A DNA stretch of 64,000 bases from Burkholderia diffusa (GTDB lineage Bacteria > Pseudomonadota > Gammaproteobacteria > Burkholderiales > Burkholderiaceae): contig NZ_CABVPN010000011.1 of assembly GCF_902499115.1 (NCBI RefSeq), forward strand, positions 124,001-188,000. The letters run 5' to 3'. The notes below the pieces were generated by a model. The model did no database searches and was not told where the DNA came from. It saw only the letters and a list, made by a program, of their open reading frames with translations. Shown here one piece after another: positions 44,716-54,957 of the stretch. The translations under genes and the position numbers were made by a program. How positions within the stretch are numbered: position 1 is the stretch's first letter; each line of letters begins with the position of its first letter.

Positions 44716-45798
44716 TCAGTCGGCGTCGCCGAGCGACGCGAGCAGTTCGGCCTGGTGCTCGCTGACGAGCGCGCTGATCAGTTCGTCGAGATCGCCGTCC
44801 ATCAGCGCCTCGAGCCGGTACAGCGTCAGGTTGATCCGGTGGTCGGTCATCCGGCCCTGCGGGAAGTTGTAAGTGCGGATCCGCTCCGAGCGGTCGCCGG
44901 AGCCGATCAGGCTCTTGCGCGTCGCGGCTTCCTTCGCGTGCTGCTCGTGATACTGCTTGTCCTTGATGCGTGCGGCAAGCACCTTCAGCGCGCGATCCTT
45001 GTTCTTGTGCTGCGAACGGTCGTCCTGGCATTCGACGACGATTCCGGTCGGGATGTGCGTGACGCGCACCGCCGAATCGGTCTTGTTGATGTGCTGGCCG
45101 CCCGCGCCGGATGCGCGGAACGTGTCGATCCGCAGGTCGGCCGGATTGATCTCGACTTCGCCGATCTCGTCGGCTTCCGGCATCACCGCGACCGTGCACG
45201 CGGACGTATGGATGCGCCCCTGTGTCTCGGTCGCCGGCACGCGCTGCACGCGATGGCCGCCCGACTCGAACTTCAGGCGCGAATACGCGCCCTGGCCCGC
45301 GATCCGCACGATCACTTCCTTGTAGCCGCCGAGATCCGACGCGCTCTCCGACATCATCTCGACCTGCCAGCGCTGGCGTTCCGCGAAGCGCAGGTACATG
45401 CGCAGCAGGTCGCCCGCGAACAGCGCCGATTCGTCGCCGCCCGTGCCCGCGCGGATTTCGAGGAAGATGTTGCGGTCGTCGTTCGGATCCTTCGGCAGCA
45501 GCATTTTCTGCAGTTCGACCTCGAGGCGGGCCATGCTCTCGCGCGCGCTGCGGATCTCGTCTTCGGCGAAATCGCGCATCGACGGATCGGCGAGCAGCTC
45601 CTGCGCGGCGGTTTCGTCGTTGCGCGACTGGCGCCACAGCGCGTACTGCTCGACGACCGGGCCGAGTTCCGCATGTTCGCGCGTCAGCTTGCGGTACTGG
45701 TCGAGATCGGCCGTGACGTTTTCGCGGCTCAGCAGGTCGTTCAGTTCGGCCAGCCGTGTGGACAGCTGGTCGAGCTTGCGTTGCATGCTCGTCTTCAT
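44716..45798 (-). CDS. prfA: Peptide chain release factor 1
   Basis: The 360-aa factor has the GGQ peptidyl-hydrolysis motif in RASGAGGQHINKTDS and the tripeptide PAT (RVPATETQGRIHTS), which reads UAA/UAG and separates RF1 from RF2. There is no programmed frameshift, as expected for RF1. It is preceded by hemA (93 bases) and followed by prmC. Confidence 0.97.
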   Translation of the reverse strand: MKTSMQRKLDQLSTRLAELNDLLSRENVTADLDQYRKLTREHAELGPVVEQYALWRQSRNDETAAQELLADPSMRDFAEDEIRSARESMARLEVELQKMLLPKDPNDDRNIFLEIRAGTGGDESALFAGDLLRMYLRFAERQRWQVEMMSESASDLGGYKEVIVRIAGQGAYSRLKFESGGHRVQRVPATETQGRIHTSACTVAVMPEADEIGEVEINPADLRIDTFRASGAGGQHINKTDSAVRVTHIPTGIVVECQDDRSQHKNKDRALKVLAARIKDKQYHEQHAKEAATRKSLIGSGDRSERIRTYNFPQGRMTDHRINLTLYRLEALMDGDLDELISALVSEHQAELLASLGDAD

Positions 45799-45891
45799 GG
45801 TGTGGAGCGGCGCTCCCGGGGCAAGGGTATTCGGAAAGGATAGGCCGGCGGCGGGACAACGACCGGCCGGCGGCAGAGCAACCGGCCGGCG

Positions 45892-47190
45892 CTAGTGGCC
45901 AGACTGGTCGTTCGAGCGCGGCGCGTGCTGGTAGAAGCCGCGCATCAGGTCGATCAGCGAATCGCGGTCGGCGCCGTTCACGCGGTTGAGCGCGCTCGTC
46001 GGGCCGTGGATCAGCTTGTTGGTGAGCGCCTGCGACAGCGCTTCGAGGACTGCCGCCGGATCGTCGCCGCGCGCGAGCAGCTTTTGCGCCTTCTCGACTT
46101 CCGCGCGGCGCAGCGCGTCGGCCTGCGTATGCATGTGACGAATCACCGGCACGACGCTACGCGTGTCGAGCCACTGCATGAAATTCTGCACACGCGTCTC
46201 GATGATCGTCTCGGCTTGCGCAACCGCGGCCTGGCGCGATGCGTTGCCTTCGCGCACGATCGCGCCGAGATCGTCGACGGTGTAGAGGAACACGTCCTTC
46301 AGCTTGCCGACTTCCGGCTCGATGTCGCGCGGCACCGCGAGGTCGACCATGAAGATCGGCCGATGGCGGCGTGCCTTCACCGCGCGTTCGACCGCGCCGA
46401 GGCCGATGATCGGCAGCGTCGACGCGGTGCACGACACGATGATGTCGAATTCGTGCATGCGGGCGGGCAGATCCGACAGCGGCATCGCGCGGCCGTTGAA
46501 GCGTTCGGCGAGCCGCTGGCCGCGTTCGGCCGTGCGGTTCGCGACGACGAGCTCGCGCGGGCTCTGCGCGGCGAAGTGCGTCGCGCACAGCTCGATCATC
46601 TCGCCGGCGCCGATGAACAGCACGCGCTGATCCGATACCTTTTCGAAGATGCGCTGCGCGAGGCGGACGGCCGCGGCGGCCATCGACACCGACTGCGCGC
46701 CGATCTCGGTCGTGCCGCGCACTTCCTTCGCGACGGCGAACGTCCGCTGGAACAGCTGGTTCAGGTAGGTGCCGAGCGCGCCGGCTTCGGTCGCGGTGCG
46801 CACCGCGTCCTTCATCTGGCCCAGAATCTGCGTTTCGCCGAGCACCATCGAGTCGAGGCCCGACGCGACGCGGAATGCGTGCCGGACGGCTTCCGACTGT
46901 GGCAGCGCGTAGACGTGCGGTGCGAGCTCGTCGACCGGAATCCGGTGGTACTCCGACAGCCAGCGAATCGCCCCCTCGCGTGCGGCCCGATCATCGGTCG
47001 CGCAATAGAGTTCGGTGCGGTTGCAGGTGGAGAGAATCGCCGCTTCGGGCGAATTGGGCGCCTGGGGGCCGAGGAACACGTTCTTGAACGTGACGAGAGC
47101 CGGCTTGATTTGCTCGAGCGGAAACGCCACGCGTTCGCGCAGGGCGACAGGCGCAGTGTGGTGATTGATTCCGATCGTGAGGAGTTGCAT
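45892..47190 (-). CDS. hemA: Glutamyl-tRNA reductase
   Basis: This 432-aa enzyme of the C5 tetrapyrrole pathway reduces Glu-tRNA to glutamate semialdehyde. Visible features are GINHHTAPVALRERVAF, the catalytic cysteine in ILSTCNRTELY (C56), LGETQILGQMKDA, the NADPH domain VLFIGAGEMIELCATHFA and a C-terminal dimerisation helix with NKLIHGPTSAL. It starts 26 bases downstream of the response-regulator gene on the same strand. Confidence 0.97.
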   Translation of the reverse strand: MQLLTIGINHHTAPVALRERVAFPLEQIKPALVTFKNVFLGPQAPNSPEAAILSTCNRTELYCATDDRAAREGAIRWLSEYHRIPVDELAPHVYALPQSEAVRHAFRVASGLDSMVLGETQILGQMKDAVRTATEAGALGTYLNQLFQRTFAVAKEVRGTTEIGAQSVSMAAAAVRLAQRIFEKVSDQRVLFIGAGEMIELCATHFAAQSPRELVVANRTAERGQRLAERFNGRAMPLSDLPARMHEFDIIVSCTASTLPIIGLGAVERAVKARRHRPIFMVDLAVPRDIEPEVGKLKDVFLYTVDDLGAIVREGNASRQAAVAQAETIIETRVQNFMQWLDTRSVVPVIRHMHTQADALRRAEVEKAQKLLARGDDPAAVLEALSQALTNKLIHGPTSALNRVNGADRDSLIDLMRGFYQHAPRSNDQSGH

Positions 47191-47216
47191 ATCGAGGGCT
47201 ATCGTTTAGCGCCATA

Positions 47217-47978
47217 TTATAGCGTTTCGGTGATTTCCTCACTCGCGGCATACCGGGCATCAGCGTGGCGCGGCCTCGAATTTGGGGGCTCGATCGGCAC
47301 GCGGTCGAGCTGATAGCCGTAGCCGTAGAGCGGCAGAAGCCGGTAGCCATGCTCCGGAAGCAACTGCAGCTTGCTGCGCAGCCGGGACGCGTGCGTGTCG
47401 AGCGTGCGCGACTTCATGTCGCGGCGGCGGGCCCACACGGTTTCGAGGATATGGGCGCGCGACACGGGCCGGGACAGGTTCGCGAACAGCAGTTGCGCGA
47501 AGCGGAACTCCTTCGGCGTCAGCGAGACGACCACGTCGCCGAAGCGCACGAGGCCGTGGGTCGCATCGAATGCGTATTCTCCATACATTTCGCGGGAGCG
47601 ATTCGGCGGCCGCCGGACGCCAGCGCGCCGGCTCAGCGCATTCACCCGTGCGAGCAGCTCGGGCCCGCTCACCGGGCGCACGAGGCAGTCGTCGGCGCCT
47701 GCGTGCAGGCATGACACGACTTCGCTTTCGCGCGGCAGCTGCATCACGGCGATGGCCGGCAGGCCGGGCAGGATCGCTTGCGCACGCGGAATGACCTCCT
47801 CGGCCGGCTGATCGCCGGCCCAATTGCAGGTGATCAGCATGTCGCAGGTGTCGGTGGCGAGCCACTCGAAGAACGCGGTGCTGGACGGAAACGTGTGGCA
47901 CACGTGACCGCCGGCGAAGAGGAGGCGGTTCAGGAGCGCAGCATGACGTGCTTCCGGATCGATCAGGGCGATTCGCAT
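47217..47978 (-). CDS. Orphan OmpR-like response regulator with degenerate receiver
   Basis: The 253-aa protein has an N-terminal receiver-like domain (MRIALIDPEARHAALLNRLL) and an OmpR/PhoB winged helix (VSLTPKEFRFAQLLFANLSR; RTLDTHASRLRSKL). Where the phospho-acceptor Asp normally sits, the sequence reads DMLITCNW (C51), and the invariant Lys of the KP motif is Arg (VRPVSGPELL). It is therefore probably not controlled by ordinary phosphorylation. No kinase gene is nearby. It sits 26 bases upstream of hemA, so they may be co-transcribed. ATG 47978 is chosen; upstream frame extension lacks receiver features. Confidence 0.85.
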   Translation of the reverse strand: MRIALIDPEARHAALLNRLLFAGGHVCHTFPSSTAFFEWLATDTCDMLITCNWAGDQPAEEVIPRAQAILPGLPAIAVMQLPRESEVVSCLHAGADDCLVRPVSGPELLARVNALSRRAGVRRPPNRSREMYGEYAFDATHGLVRFGDVVVSLTPKEFRFAQLLFANLSRPVSRAHILETVWARRRDMKSRTLDTHASRLRSKLQLLPEHGYRLLPLYGYGYQLDRVPIEPPNSRPRHADARYAASEEITETL

Positions 47979-48149
47979 GAGGATTTCTTCAATACGGCTG
48001 CCGGAGCGCGCTTGCCATAACGTCGGGTCGGCCCCTACACTCGAATGTTCGCGGCGCCCGGCTGGTCTCGGGTTCGATGGATGAATCGATGCTAGTCGCT
48101 GGCAACGTTCACGCCTATGGGACGAATCTGAATTTATAGAAGGCGTCGA

Positions 48150-48404
48150 ATGAACTGGTTTGGAATCCTTGTCCTGGGAGCGGCCGTCGGGCTGTTCGGC
48201 CGGTGGCTGCATCCGATGCGGCGCACGGGCCGGCCGGCATGGTGGATCGCGGTGCTGGTCGGCATCGCAGGCGCCGCCGCCGCGCGCATGGCCGGCAATC
48301 TCTCTGGACTGTTTTACGATGGCGAAACGCTCGAATGGCCGGTCTGCACCGGTGTCGCGTTCCTCGCCGTAGCCGTGACGGTCGCGGTGTCTGCCCGTCG
48401 CTGA
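48150..48404 (+). CDS. Small GlsB/YeaQ/YmgE-like membrane protein
   Basis: The product is 84 aa with three hydrophobic spans (about 3-20, 31-50 and 63-80) and a short basic loop HPMRRTGRP. The pattern resembles the YeaQ/YmgE/GlsB group of small inner-membrane proteins, but the glycine motifs are weaker than usual. It lies 18 bases before the pepP-like gene and may be co-transcribed. It diverges from the response-regulator gene across 171 bases. Confidence 0.6.
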   Translation: MNWFGILVLGAAVGLFGRWLHPMRRTGRPAWWIAVLVGIAGAAAARMAGNLSGLFYDGETLEWPVCTGVAFLAVAVTVAVSARR

Positions 48405-48422
48405 AAGCTCTCAGGTGAAATC

Positions 48423-50237
48423 ATGAATGCCCGTCTCCCCGAAGTCTCGTCGGTGCCGGCCCGCCTCGCGCTGCTGCGCGGTGCGATGGTCCGCGAGGAC
48501 CTGGCCGCCTATCTCGTGCCGTCCGCCGATCCTCACCTGTCCGAGTACCTGCCCGAACGCTGGCAGGCGCGCCGCTGGCTGTCCGGTTTCACGGGCTCGG
48601 TCGGCACGCTGGTCGTGACTGCGGATTTCGCGGGCTTGTGGGTCGACAGCCGTTACTGGGTGCAGGCCGAGGCGGAACTCGCCGGCACGGGCGTCCAGCT
48701 GATGAAGATGACGGGCGGCCAGCAAAGCGCGCCGCATGTCGACTGGCTCGCTCAGAACGTGCCGGCCGGGGCGACGGTCGGTGTCGACGGCGCCGTGCTC
48801 GGCGTCGCGGCGGCACGCGCGCTGACGGCCGCGCTGAACGCGCGCGGCATCGCGCTGCGCACCGATCTCGACCTGCTCGACGCGATCTGGCCGGAGCGCC
48901 CGGGGCTGCCGGGCGACGCGGTGTTCGAGCACGTGGCGCCGCAGGCCGACACGACGCGCGCAAGCAAGCTCGCCGAAGTGCGCCGCGCGATGCACGCGCA
49001 GGGCGCGCAATGGCATTTCGTGTCGACGCTCGACGATCTCGCGTGGCTGTTCAACCTGCGCGGCGCCGACGTCAACTTCAACCCGGTGTTCGTCGCACAC
49101 GCGATGATCGGCGCCGATCGCGCGACGCTGTTCGTCGCCGAAGGCAAGGTGTCGCCGGCGCTGGCCGCGTCGCTCGCGCGGGACGGCGTCGACGTTCGCG
49201 CGTATGACGCCGCGCGCGCGGCGCTCGCGGCGCTGCCCGACGGCGCGACGCTGCTGATCGACCCGCGCCGCGTGACGTTCGGCACGCTCGAGGCCGTGCC
49301 GGCCGGCGTGAAGCTGGTCGAGGCCGTGAACCCGTCGACGTTCGCGAAATCGCGCAAGACGTCCGCCGAGATCGAGCACGTGCGCGTGACGATGGAGCAC
49401 GACGGCGCCGCGCTCGCCGAATTCTTCGCGTGGTTCGAGCGGGCGGTGAGCCGCGAGACGATCACCGAGCTGACGATCGACGAGCAGCTCACTGCCGCGC
49501 GCGCACGGCGCCCCGGCTACGTGTCGCCGAGCTTCGCGACGATCGCCGGCTTCAACGCGAACGGTGCGATGCCGCACTATCGCGCGACGCCCGAGTCGCA
49601 CGCGACGATCGCCGGCGACGGCCTGCTGCTCGTCGATTCGGGCGGCCAATACGTGACCGGCACGACCGACATCACGCGCGTCGTGCCGGTCGGCACCGTC
49701 AGCGATCTGCAGCGCCGCGATTTCACGATCGTGCTGAAGTCGATGATGGCGCTGTCGCGTGCGCGCTTCCCGCGCGGCATCCGCTCGCCGATGCTCGACG
49801 CGATCGCGCGCGCGCCGATGTGGGCGGCCGGGCTCGACTACGGTCACGGCACCGGCCACGGCGTCGGCTACTTCCTGAACGTGCACGAGGGCCCGCAGGT
49901 CATCTCGCACTACGCGCCGGCCGAGCCGTACACCGCGATGGAAGAGGGGATGATCACGTCGATCGAGCCGGGCGTGTATCGGCCCGGCAAATGGGGCATC
50001 CGGATCGAGAACCTGGTCGTGAACCGCGCGGGCGGGCAGACCGAGTTCGGCGACTTCCTCGCGTTCGAGACGCTGACGCTCTGTCCGATCGACACGCGCT
50101 GCGTGCTGGTCGAGATGCTGCATGAAGAGGAGCGCGCGTGGCTGAACACGTATCACGCGACCGTGCGCGAGCGCGTCGGCCGGCACGTGAGCGGCGATGC
50201 GAAGGCGTGGCTCGACGCGCGCACGCAGCCGATCTGA
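48423..50237 (+). CDS. Xaa-Pro aminopeptidase (M24B, aminopeptidase P)
   Basis: This 604-aa enzyme has the two creatinase-like N-terminal domains found in long aminopeptidase P forms and a C-terminal pita-bread fold. The dimetal ligands are present: D405 and D416 (LLLVDSGGQYVTGTTDITR), H479 (GHGTGHGVGYFLNVHEGP) and the glutamates in ITSIEPGVY and IRIENLVV. It removes N-terminal residues before proline in the cytoplasm. Confidence 0.93.
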   Translation: MNARLPEVSSVPARLALLRGAMVREDLAAYLVPSADPHLSEYLPERWQARRWLSGFTGSVGTLVVTADFAGLWVDSRYWVQAEAELAGTGVQLMKMTGGQQSAPHVDWLAQNVPAGATVGVDGAVLGVAAARALTAALNARGIALRTDLDLLDAIWPERPGLPGDAVFEHVAPQADTTRASKLAEVRRAMHAQGAQWHFVSTLDDLAWLFNLRGADVNFNPVFVAHAMIGADRATLFVAEGKVSPALAASLARDGVDVRAYDAARAALAALPDGATLLIDPRRVTFGTLEAVPAGVKLVEAVNPSTFAKSRKTSAEIEHVRVTMEHDGAALAEFFAWFERAVSRETITELTIDEQLTAARARRPGYVSPSFATIAGFNANGAMPHYRATPESHATIAGDGLLLVDSGGQYVTGTTDITRVVPVGTVSDLQRRDFTIVLKSMMALSRARFPRGIRSPMLDAIARAPMWAAGLDYGHGTGHGVGYFLNVHEGPQVISHYAPAEPYTAMEEGMITSIEPGVYRPGKWGIRIENLVVNRAGGQTEFGDFLAFETLTLCPIDTRCVLVEMLHEEERAWLNTYHATVRERVGRHVSGDAKAWLDARTQPI

Positions 50238-50299
50238 CGCCAGGCGCAACGAGCGACAACGGCCGCACGACGGCCGGACCATGATCGAGAGGGCAACCG

Positions 50300-50851
50300 A
50301 TGGCAGACACCGCAGTGATCGTGATCGACATGCAGCGCGGACTGGTGCAGCGGGCGCGGCCCGCGTACCGGCTCGACGACGTCGTGTCGGGCATCAACCG
50401 GCTGACGGCGGCGGCGCGCGCGGCGAACGCGCCCGTGTGCTTCGTGCAGCACGACGGCGACGCGGACGACGATATCGTTCCCGGCACGCCCGGCTGGGAA
50501 CTGCACGAGGAACTGATTGTCGGTCGTGCCGACTGGCGCATCCGCAAGCAGATGAGCGATTCGTTCCACGACACGCCGCTCGCCGCGCAGCTCGACGGCC
50601 ACGGCATCCGCTCGGTGCTGATCTGCGGCTATGCGACCGAGTTCTGTGTCGATTCGGCTGCGCGCCGCGCGGCACTGCTCGGCTATCGGACGACCGTCGT
50701 GTCCGACCTGCACACGACGAACGAGCGCACGCACCTGTCGGCCGCACAGATCGTCGCGCATCACCACTTCGTGTGGGAAAACAATACGCTGTCGGGCAAT
50801 TCGGTGACGCCGCGTCCGCTTGCCGACGTGCTCGCCGCGGAGTTCGCATGA
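50300..50851 (+). CDS. Isochorismatase-family cysteine hydrolase
   Basis: This 183-aa protein has the catalytic triad of the family: D10 (VIVIDMQRGL), K83 (IRKQMSDSFH) and C116 (GYATEFCVDSA, with the preceding cis-peptide region). Members hydrolyse isochorismate, nicotinamide or carbamoyl compounds; no specific substrate can be assigned. It overlaps the next gene by ATGA, so the two hydrolases are translationally coupled. Confidence 0.9.
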   Translation: MADTAVIVIDMQRGLVQRARPAYRLDDVVSGINRLTAAARAANAPVCFVQHDGDADDDIVPGTPGWELHEELIVGRADWRIRKQMSDSFHDTPLAAQLDGHGIRSVLICGYATEFCVDSAARRAALLGYRTTVVSDLHTTNERTHLSAAQIVAHHHFVWENNTLSGNSVTPRPLADVLAAEFA

Positions 50852-51471
50852 CGATCAAGGCGGTGGTGTTCGATTTCGGCGGCGTGCTGATCGACTGGAG
50901 CCCCGAGTATCTGTACCGGCAACTGATTCCGGACGAAGCCGAGCGCCGGTGGTTCCTCACGCATGTGTGCGCGATGGAGTGGGTGATCCGGCAGGACGGC
51001 GGGCAGACGATCGACGAAGGGACGAGCGAGCTCGTCGCGAAGTTTCCGGCGCACGAAGCGCTGATCCGCGCGTTCTACGCGCGCTGGCACGAGATGATCG
51101 GCGGCGTGCTCGACGAAGGCGCCGCGCTCGTCGACCGGCTCGACGCGCAGGGAATGCCGCTCTTCGGGCTGACCAACTGGTCCGCGCAGACGTTTCCGTA
51201 TGCGTGGGACAACTTCACGGTGCTGCGGCGCTTCAAGGACATCGTCGTGTCGGGCCGCGTGAAACTCGTGAAACCCGATCCGGCGATCTACCGTGAAATG
51301 CATGCGCGGATCGATCCGTTCCTGCCGGGCATCGCGCCGCACGAACTCGTGTTCATCGACGACAATGCGAAGAACGCGGCGGCCGCGACGGCGCTCGGCT
51401 GGCACGGCATTCATCACACGAGCGCGGCCGCGACCGAGGCGCGTTTGCGCGAGCTGGGCGCGCTCGCGTAG
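50848..51471 (+). CDS. HAD-superfamily hydrolase (YihX-like)
   Basis: The 207-aa protein begins MTIKAVVFDFGGVLIDWSPEY, with motif I nucleophile D9. Motif II is FGLTNWS, the motif III lysine is in VKPDPAIY, and motif IV is FIDDNAKN. The second motif I Asp is replaced by Gly (DFG), as in YihX-type sugar phosphatases and dehalogenase-like members. It overlaps the isochorismatase-like gene by four bases and ends before a bidirectional terminator. Confidence 0.88.
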   Translation: MTIKAVVFDFGGVLIDWSPEYLYRQLIPDEAERRWFLTHVCAMEWVIRQDGGQTIDEGTSELVAKFPAHEALIRAFYARWHEMIGGVLDEGAALVDRLDAQGMPLFGLTNWSAQTFPYAWDNFTVLRRFKDIVVSGRVKLVKPDPAIYREMHARIDPFLPGIAPHELVFIDDNAKNAAAATALGWHGIHHTSAAATEARLRELGALA

Positions 51472-51489
51472 TCTTCCGGCAGACGGATG

Positions 51490-51519
51490 AAAAAAAGCGG
51501 GCCACGAGCCCGCTTTTTT
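51490..51519. terminator. Bidirectional terminator between the HAD gene and ettA
   Basis: GCGGGC (51497-51502) pairs with GCCCGC (51508-51513) around a 5-base loop, flanked by an A-run on the left and six T on the right. It serves both convergent genes. Confidence 0.85.
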
Positions 51520-51590
51520 CGTTTTGCGGAGCCGGCAGCGGCCGCTTTCTGCATCCGGCTCCGCGTGGCCGGGTGCCCGGGCTGCTCCGT

Positions 51591-53258
<1,668 letters not shown>

Positions 53259-53447
53259 TTGGGTGTGAAAGTCAGAAAAGGTTGAGACGGCCGCGCAGCT
53301 CGCGGGCGTGCGTGGCGTCGGGAAATTCGGTACGGAGCGTGCCGCGCGGGGCGCGGCGGTGTCGCCGCGGGTTGGCGGCGCGAGCGCGTATTGTACTTCG
53401 CCGCCGGCTGCCGCTGGCACCGCGCAGGCCATCCGGCCGACCCGCGT

Positions 53448-53756
53448 TCACAGCCACGCGGCGACGCCGCCGTGCTCGGAGCAGGTGCCGCGCCGATGGC
53501 GGCTGAAACTGTACGTGCCGTCGCGGCAGCGCGCGCTCGCGCCCTCGGGCACGCGGCCCGATTTCGAACGGGCCGGCGCATGGACGGTGTCGCCGTCGCG
53601 ATTGCGGTACGTGTCGTGCCGGTCGAGGTCGGCTTCGTTAGCGTAGCCGGGCGACGCGCGGTACGCGTGCGCCGCGGGCGGCAGGGCGGCACACGCGACG
53701 AACAGCGCGGCCGACAGGGTCGCGATGCGCGTCATGCGGCGGAGCAGGGCAGGCAT
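53448..53756 (-). CDS. Secreted DUF3761 protein
   Basis: The 102-aa protein from ATG 53756 has a signal peptide (LLRRMTRIATLSAALFVACA, cleavage after AAHA) and a C-terminal DUF3761 motif, CRDGTYSFSRHRRGTCSEHG followed by GVAAWL. The family is small and periplasmic, with two conserved cysteines and histidines; function is unknown. The 189-base gap to ettA (53259-53447) contains GC-rich sequence and no gene. Confidence 0.82.
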   Translation of the reverse strand: MPALLRRMTRIATLSAALFVACAALPPAAHAYRASPGYANEADLDRHDTYRNRDGDTVHAPARSKSGRVPEGASARCRDGTYSFSRHRRGTCSEHGGVAAWL

Positions 53757-53845
53757 GGTCGCTCTCCGGATGTCGTTGTCGGGTGCGGGCCGCATGTTAG
53801 CCGATCGGCCGAAGATCGTTGCCGCAGCCCAGCGGGGCAGCGACG

Positions 53846-54763
53846 CTACGCCGCGCCGGTCATCGATGCCGCGCCGTCGGCCTGTGCGGCCTCGAGAATC
53901 CATCGGCGGAACGCGGCGACTTTCGCGCGTTCCGCATGATGCGGCGGATAGACGAGGTAGTACGCGAAATCGTCGAGCCAGGCGACGTCGGCAAGCTGCA
54001 CGAGCCGGCCGCTCGCGAGCTCGTCGCGCACCATCGCCGCCGGCAGCAGGCCGGCGCCCTGGCCGGCGAGGATCGCCTGCAGCAACAGGCCGGAATCGTC
54101 GAACGCGGGGCCGCGCGGCGGGCCGAAATCAGCGATTCGCTGCGCGTCGAACCAGATGTGCCAGCCCTTGCGCTCGGCGTCGTGCAGATGCGGCCATCCG
54201 GCCAGGTCGGCGGGTGTGGCCGGAAGGCCCAGCCGCGCGACGAGTGCCGGCGCCGCCAACGCGACGATCTCCACGGTGAGCAACCGTTCGCTGCATAGCC
54301 CGATGTAGCGGCCGAGACCGTGGCGGATCGCGACGTCGACGCCGTCGCGCGAGAAATCGGCGAGCGCGTGGCTCGTGACGATCTGCAGGTCGACGTCCGG
54401 GCACGCGTCGCGGAACTGCGCGAGGCGCGGCACGAGCCACGCGGACGCAAAAAAGGGAGTGACGCTCACCGTCAGCACGCCGCTGTCGGCGGCCCCCGAC
54501 ACACGCTGCGACGCGTCGGCGATCTGCCGGAACGCGTTGCGCACGGGCGGCAGGTAGTCGCGGCCCGCGGCGGTCAGCAGGATGCCGCGATTCACGCGCT
54601 CGAACAGCTGTACGCCGAGATGCGTCTCGAGCGTGCGGATCATCTGGCTCACCGCCCCCGGCGTGACCGACAACTCCTCGGCCGCCGATTTCACCGACAA
54701 GTGGCGGGCGGCCGCCTCGAACGCACGCAACGCGTTGAGCGGTGGAAGGCGTGAACGGATCAT
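53846..54763 (-). CDS. LysR-family transcriptional regulator (GcvA-like)
   Basis: This 305-aa regulator has an N-terminal winged helix (LPPLNALRAFEAAARHLSVK, then AEELSVTPGAVSQMIRTLE), which is the GcvA/AmpR subgroup pattern, and a periplasmic-binding-like effector domain with GVDVAIRHGLGRY. It diverges from an MFS transporter gene, its probable target, with a short palindrome between them (54886-54898). Confidence 0.92.
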   Translation of the reverse strand: MIRSRLPPLNALRAFEAAARHLSVKSAAEELSVTPGAVSQMIRTLETHLGVQLFERVNRGILLTAAGRDYLPPVRNAFRQIADASQRVSGAADSGVLTVSVTPFFASAWLVPRLAQFRDACPDVDLQIVTSHALADFSRDGVDVAIRHGLGRYIGLCSERLLTVEIVALAAPALVARLGLPATPADLAGWPHLHDAERKGWHIWFDAQRIADFGPPRGPAFDDSGLLLQAILAGQGAGLLPAAMVRDELASGRLVQLADVAWLDDFAYYLVYPPHHAERAKVAAFRRWILEAAQADGAASMTGAA

Positions 54764-54885
54764 TGAGTTTTTCTAAAGCGAAAGACCGATGAAATATCGT
54801 TTGAGGCGACGAGCATGCACGAGTACCGTTGTTGCATTCGATCGTATCCGTGGTGAGCGGGTTTTGCGCTGTCGATGCGATCAAC

Positions 54886-54898
54886 ATAGTTCAACTAT
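54886..54898. promoter_or_regulatory. Palindrome in the lysR/MFS divergent gap
   Basis: ATAGTTCAACTAT is a perfect 13-base palindrome (centre C) located 60 bases before the MFS start, in a locally AT-rich stretch. It is a plausible part of a LysR-type binding site, though the classical T-N11-A box is not exact. Confidence 0.45.
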
Positions 54899-54957
54899 AT
54901 CCATGAGGCAATCCGGATGCCGTGCGGCGTCCGGCGGAACCTGAAAGGAGGATCGTC

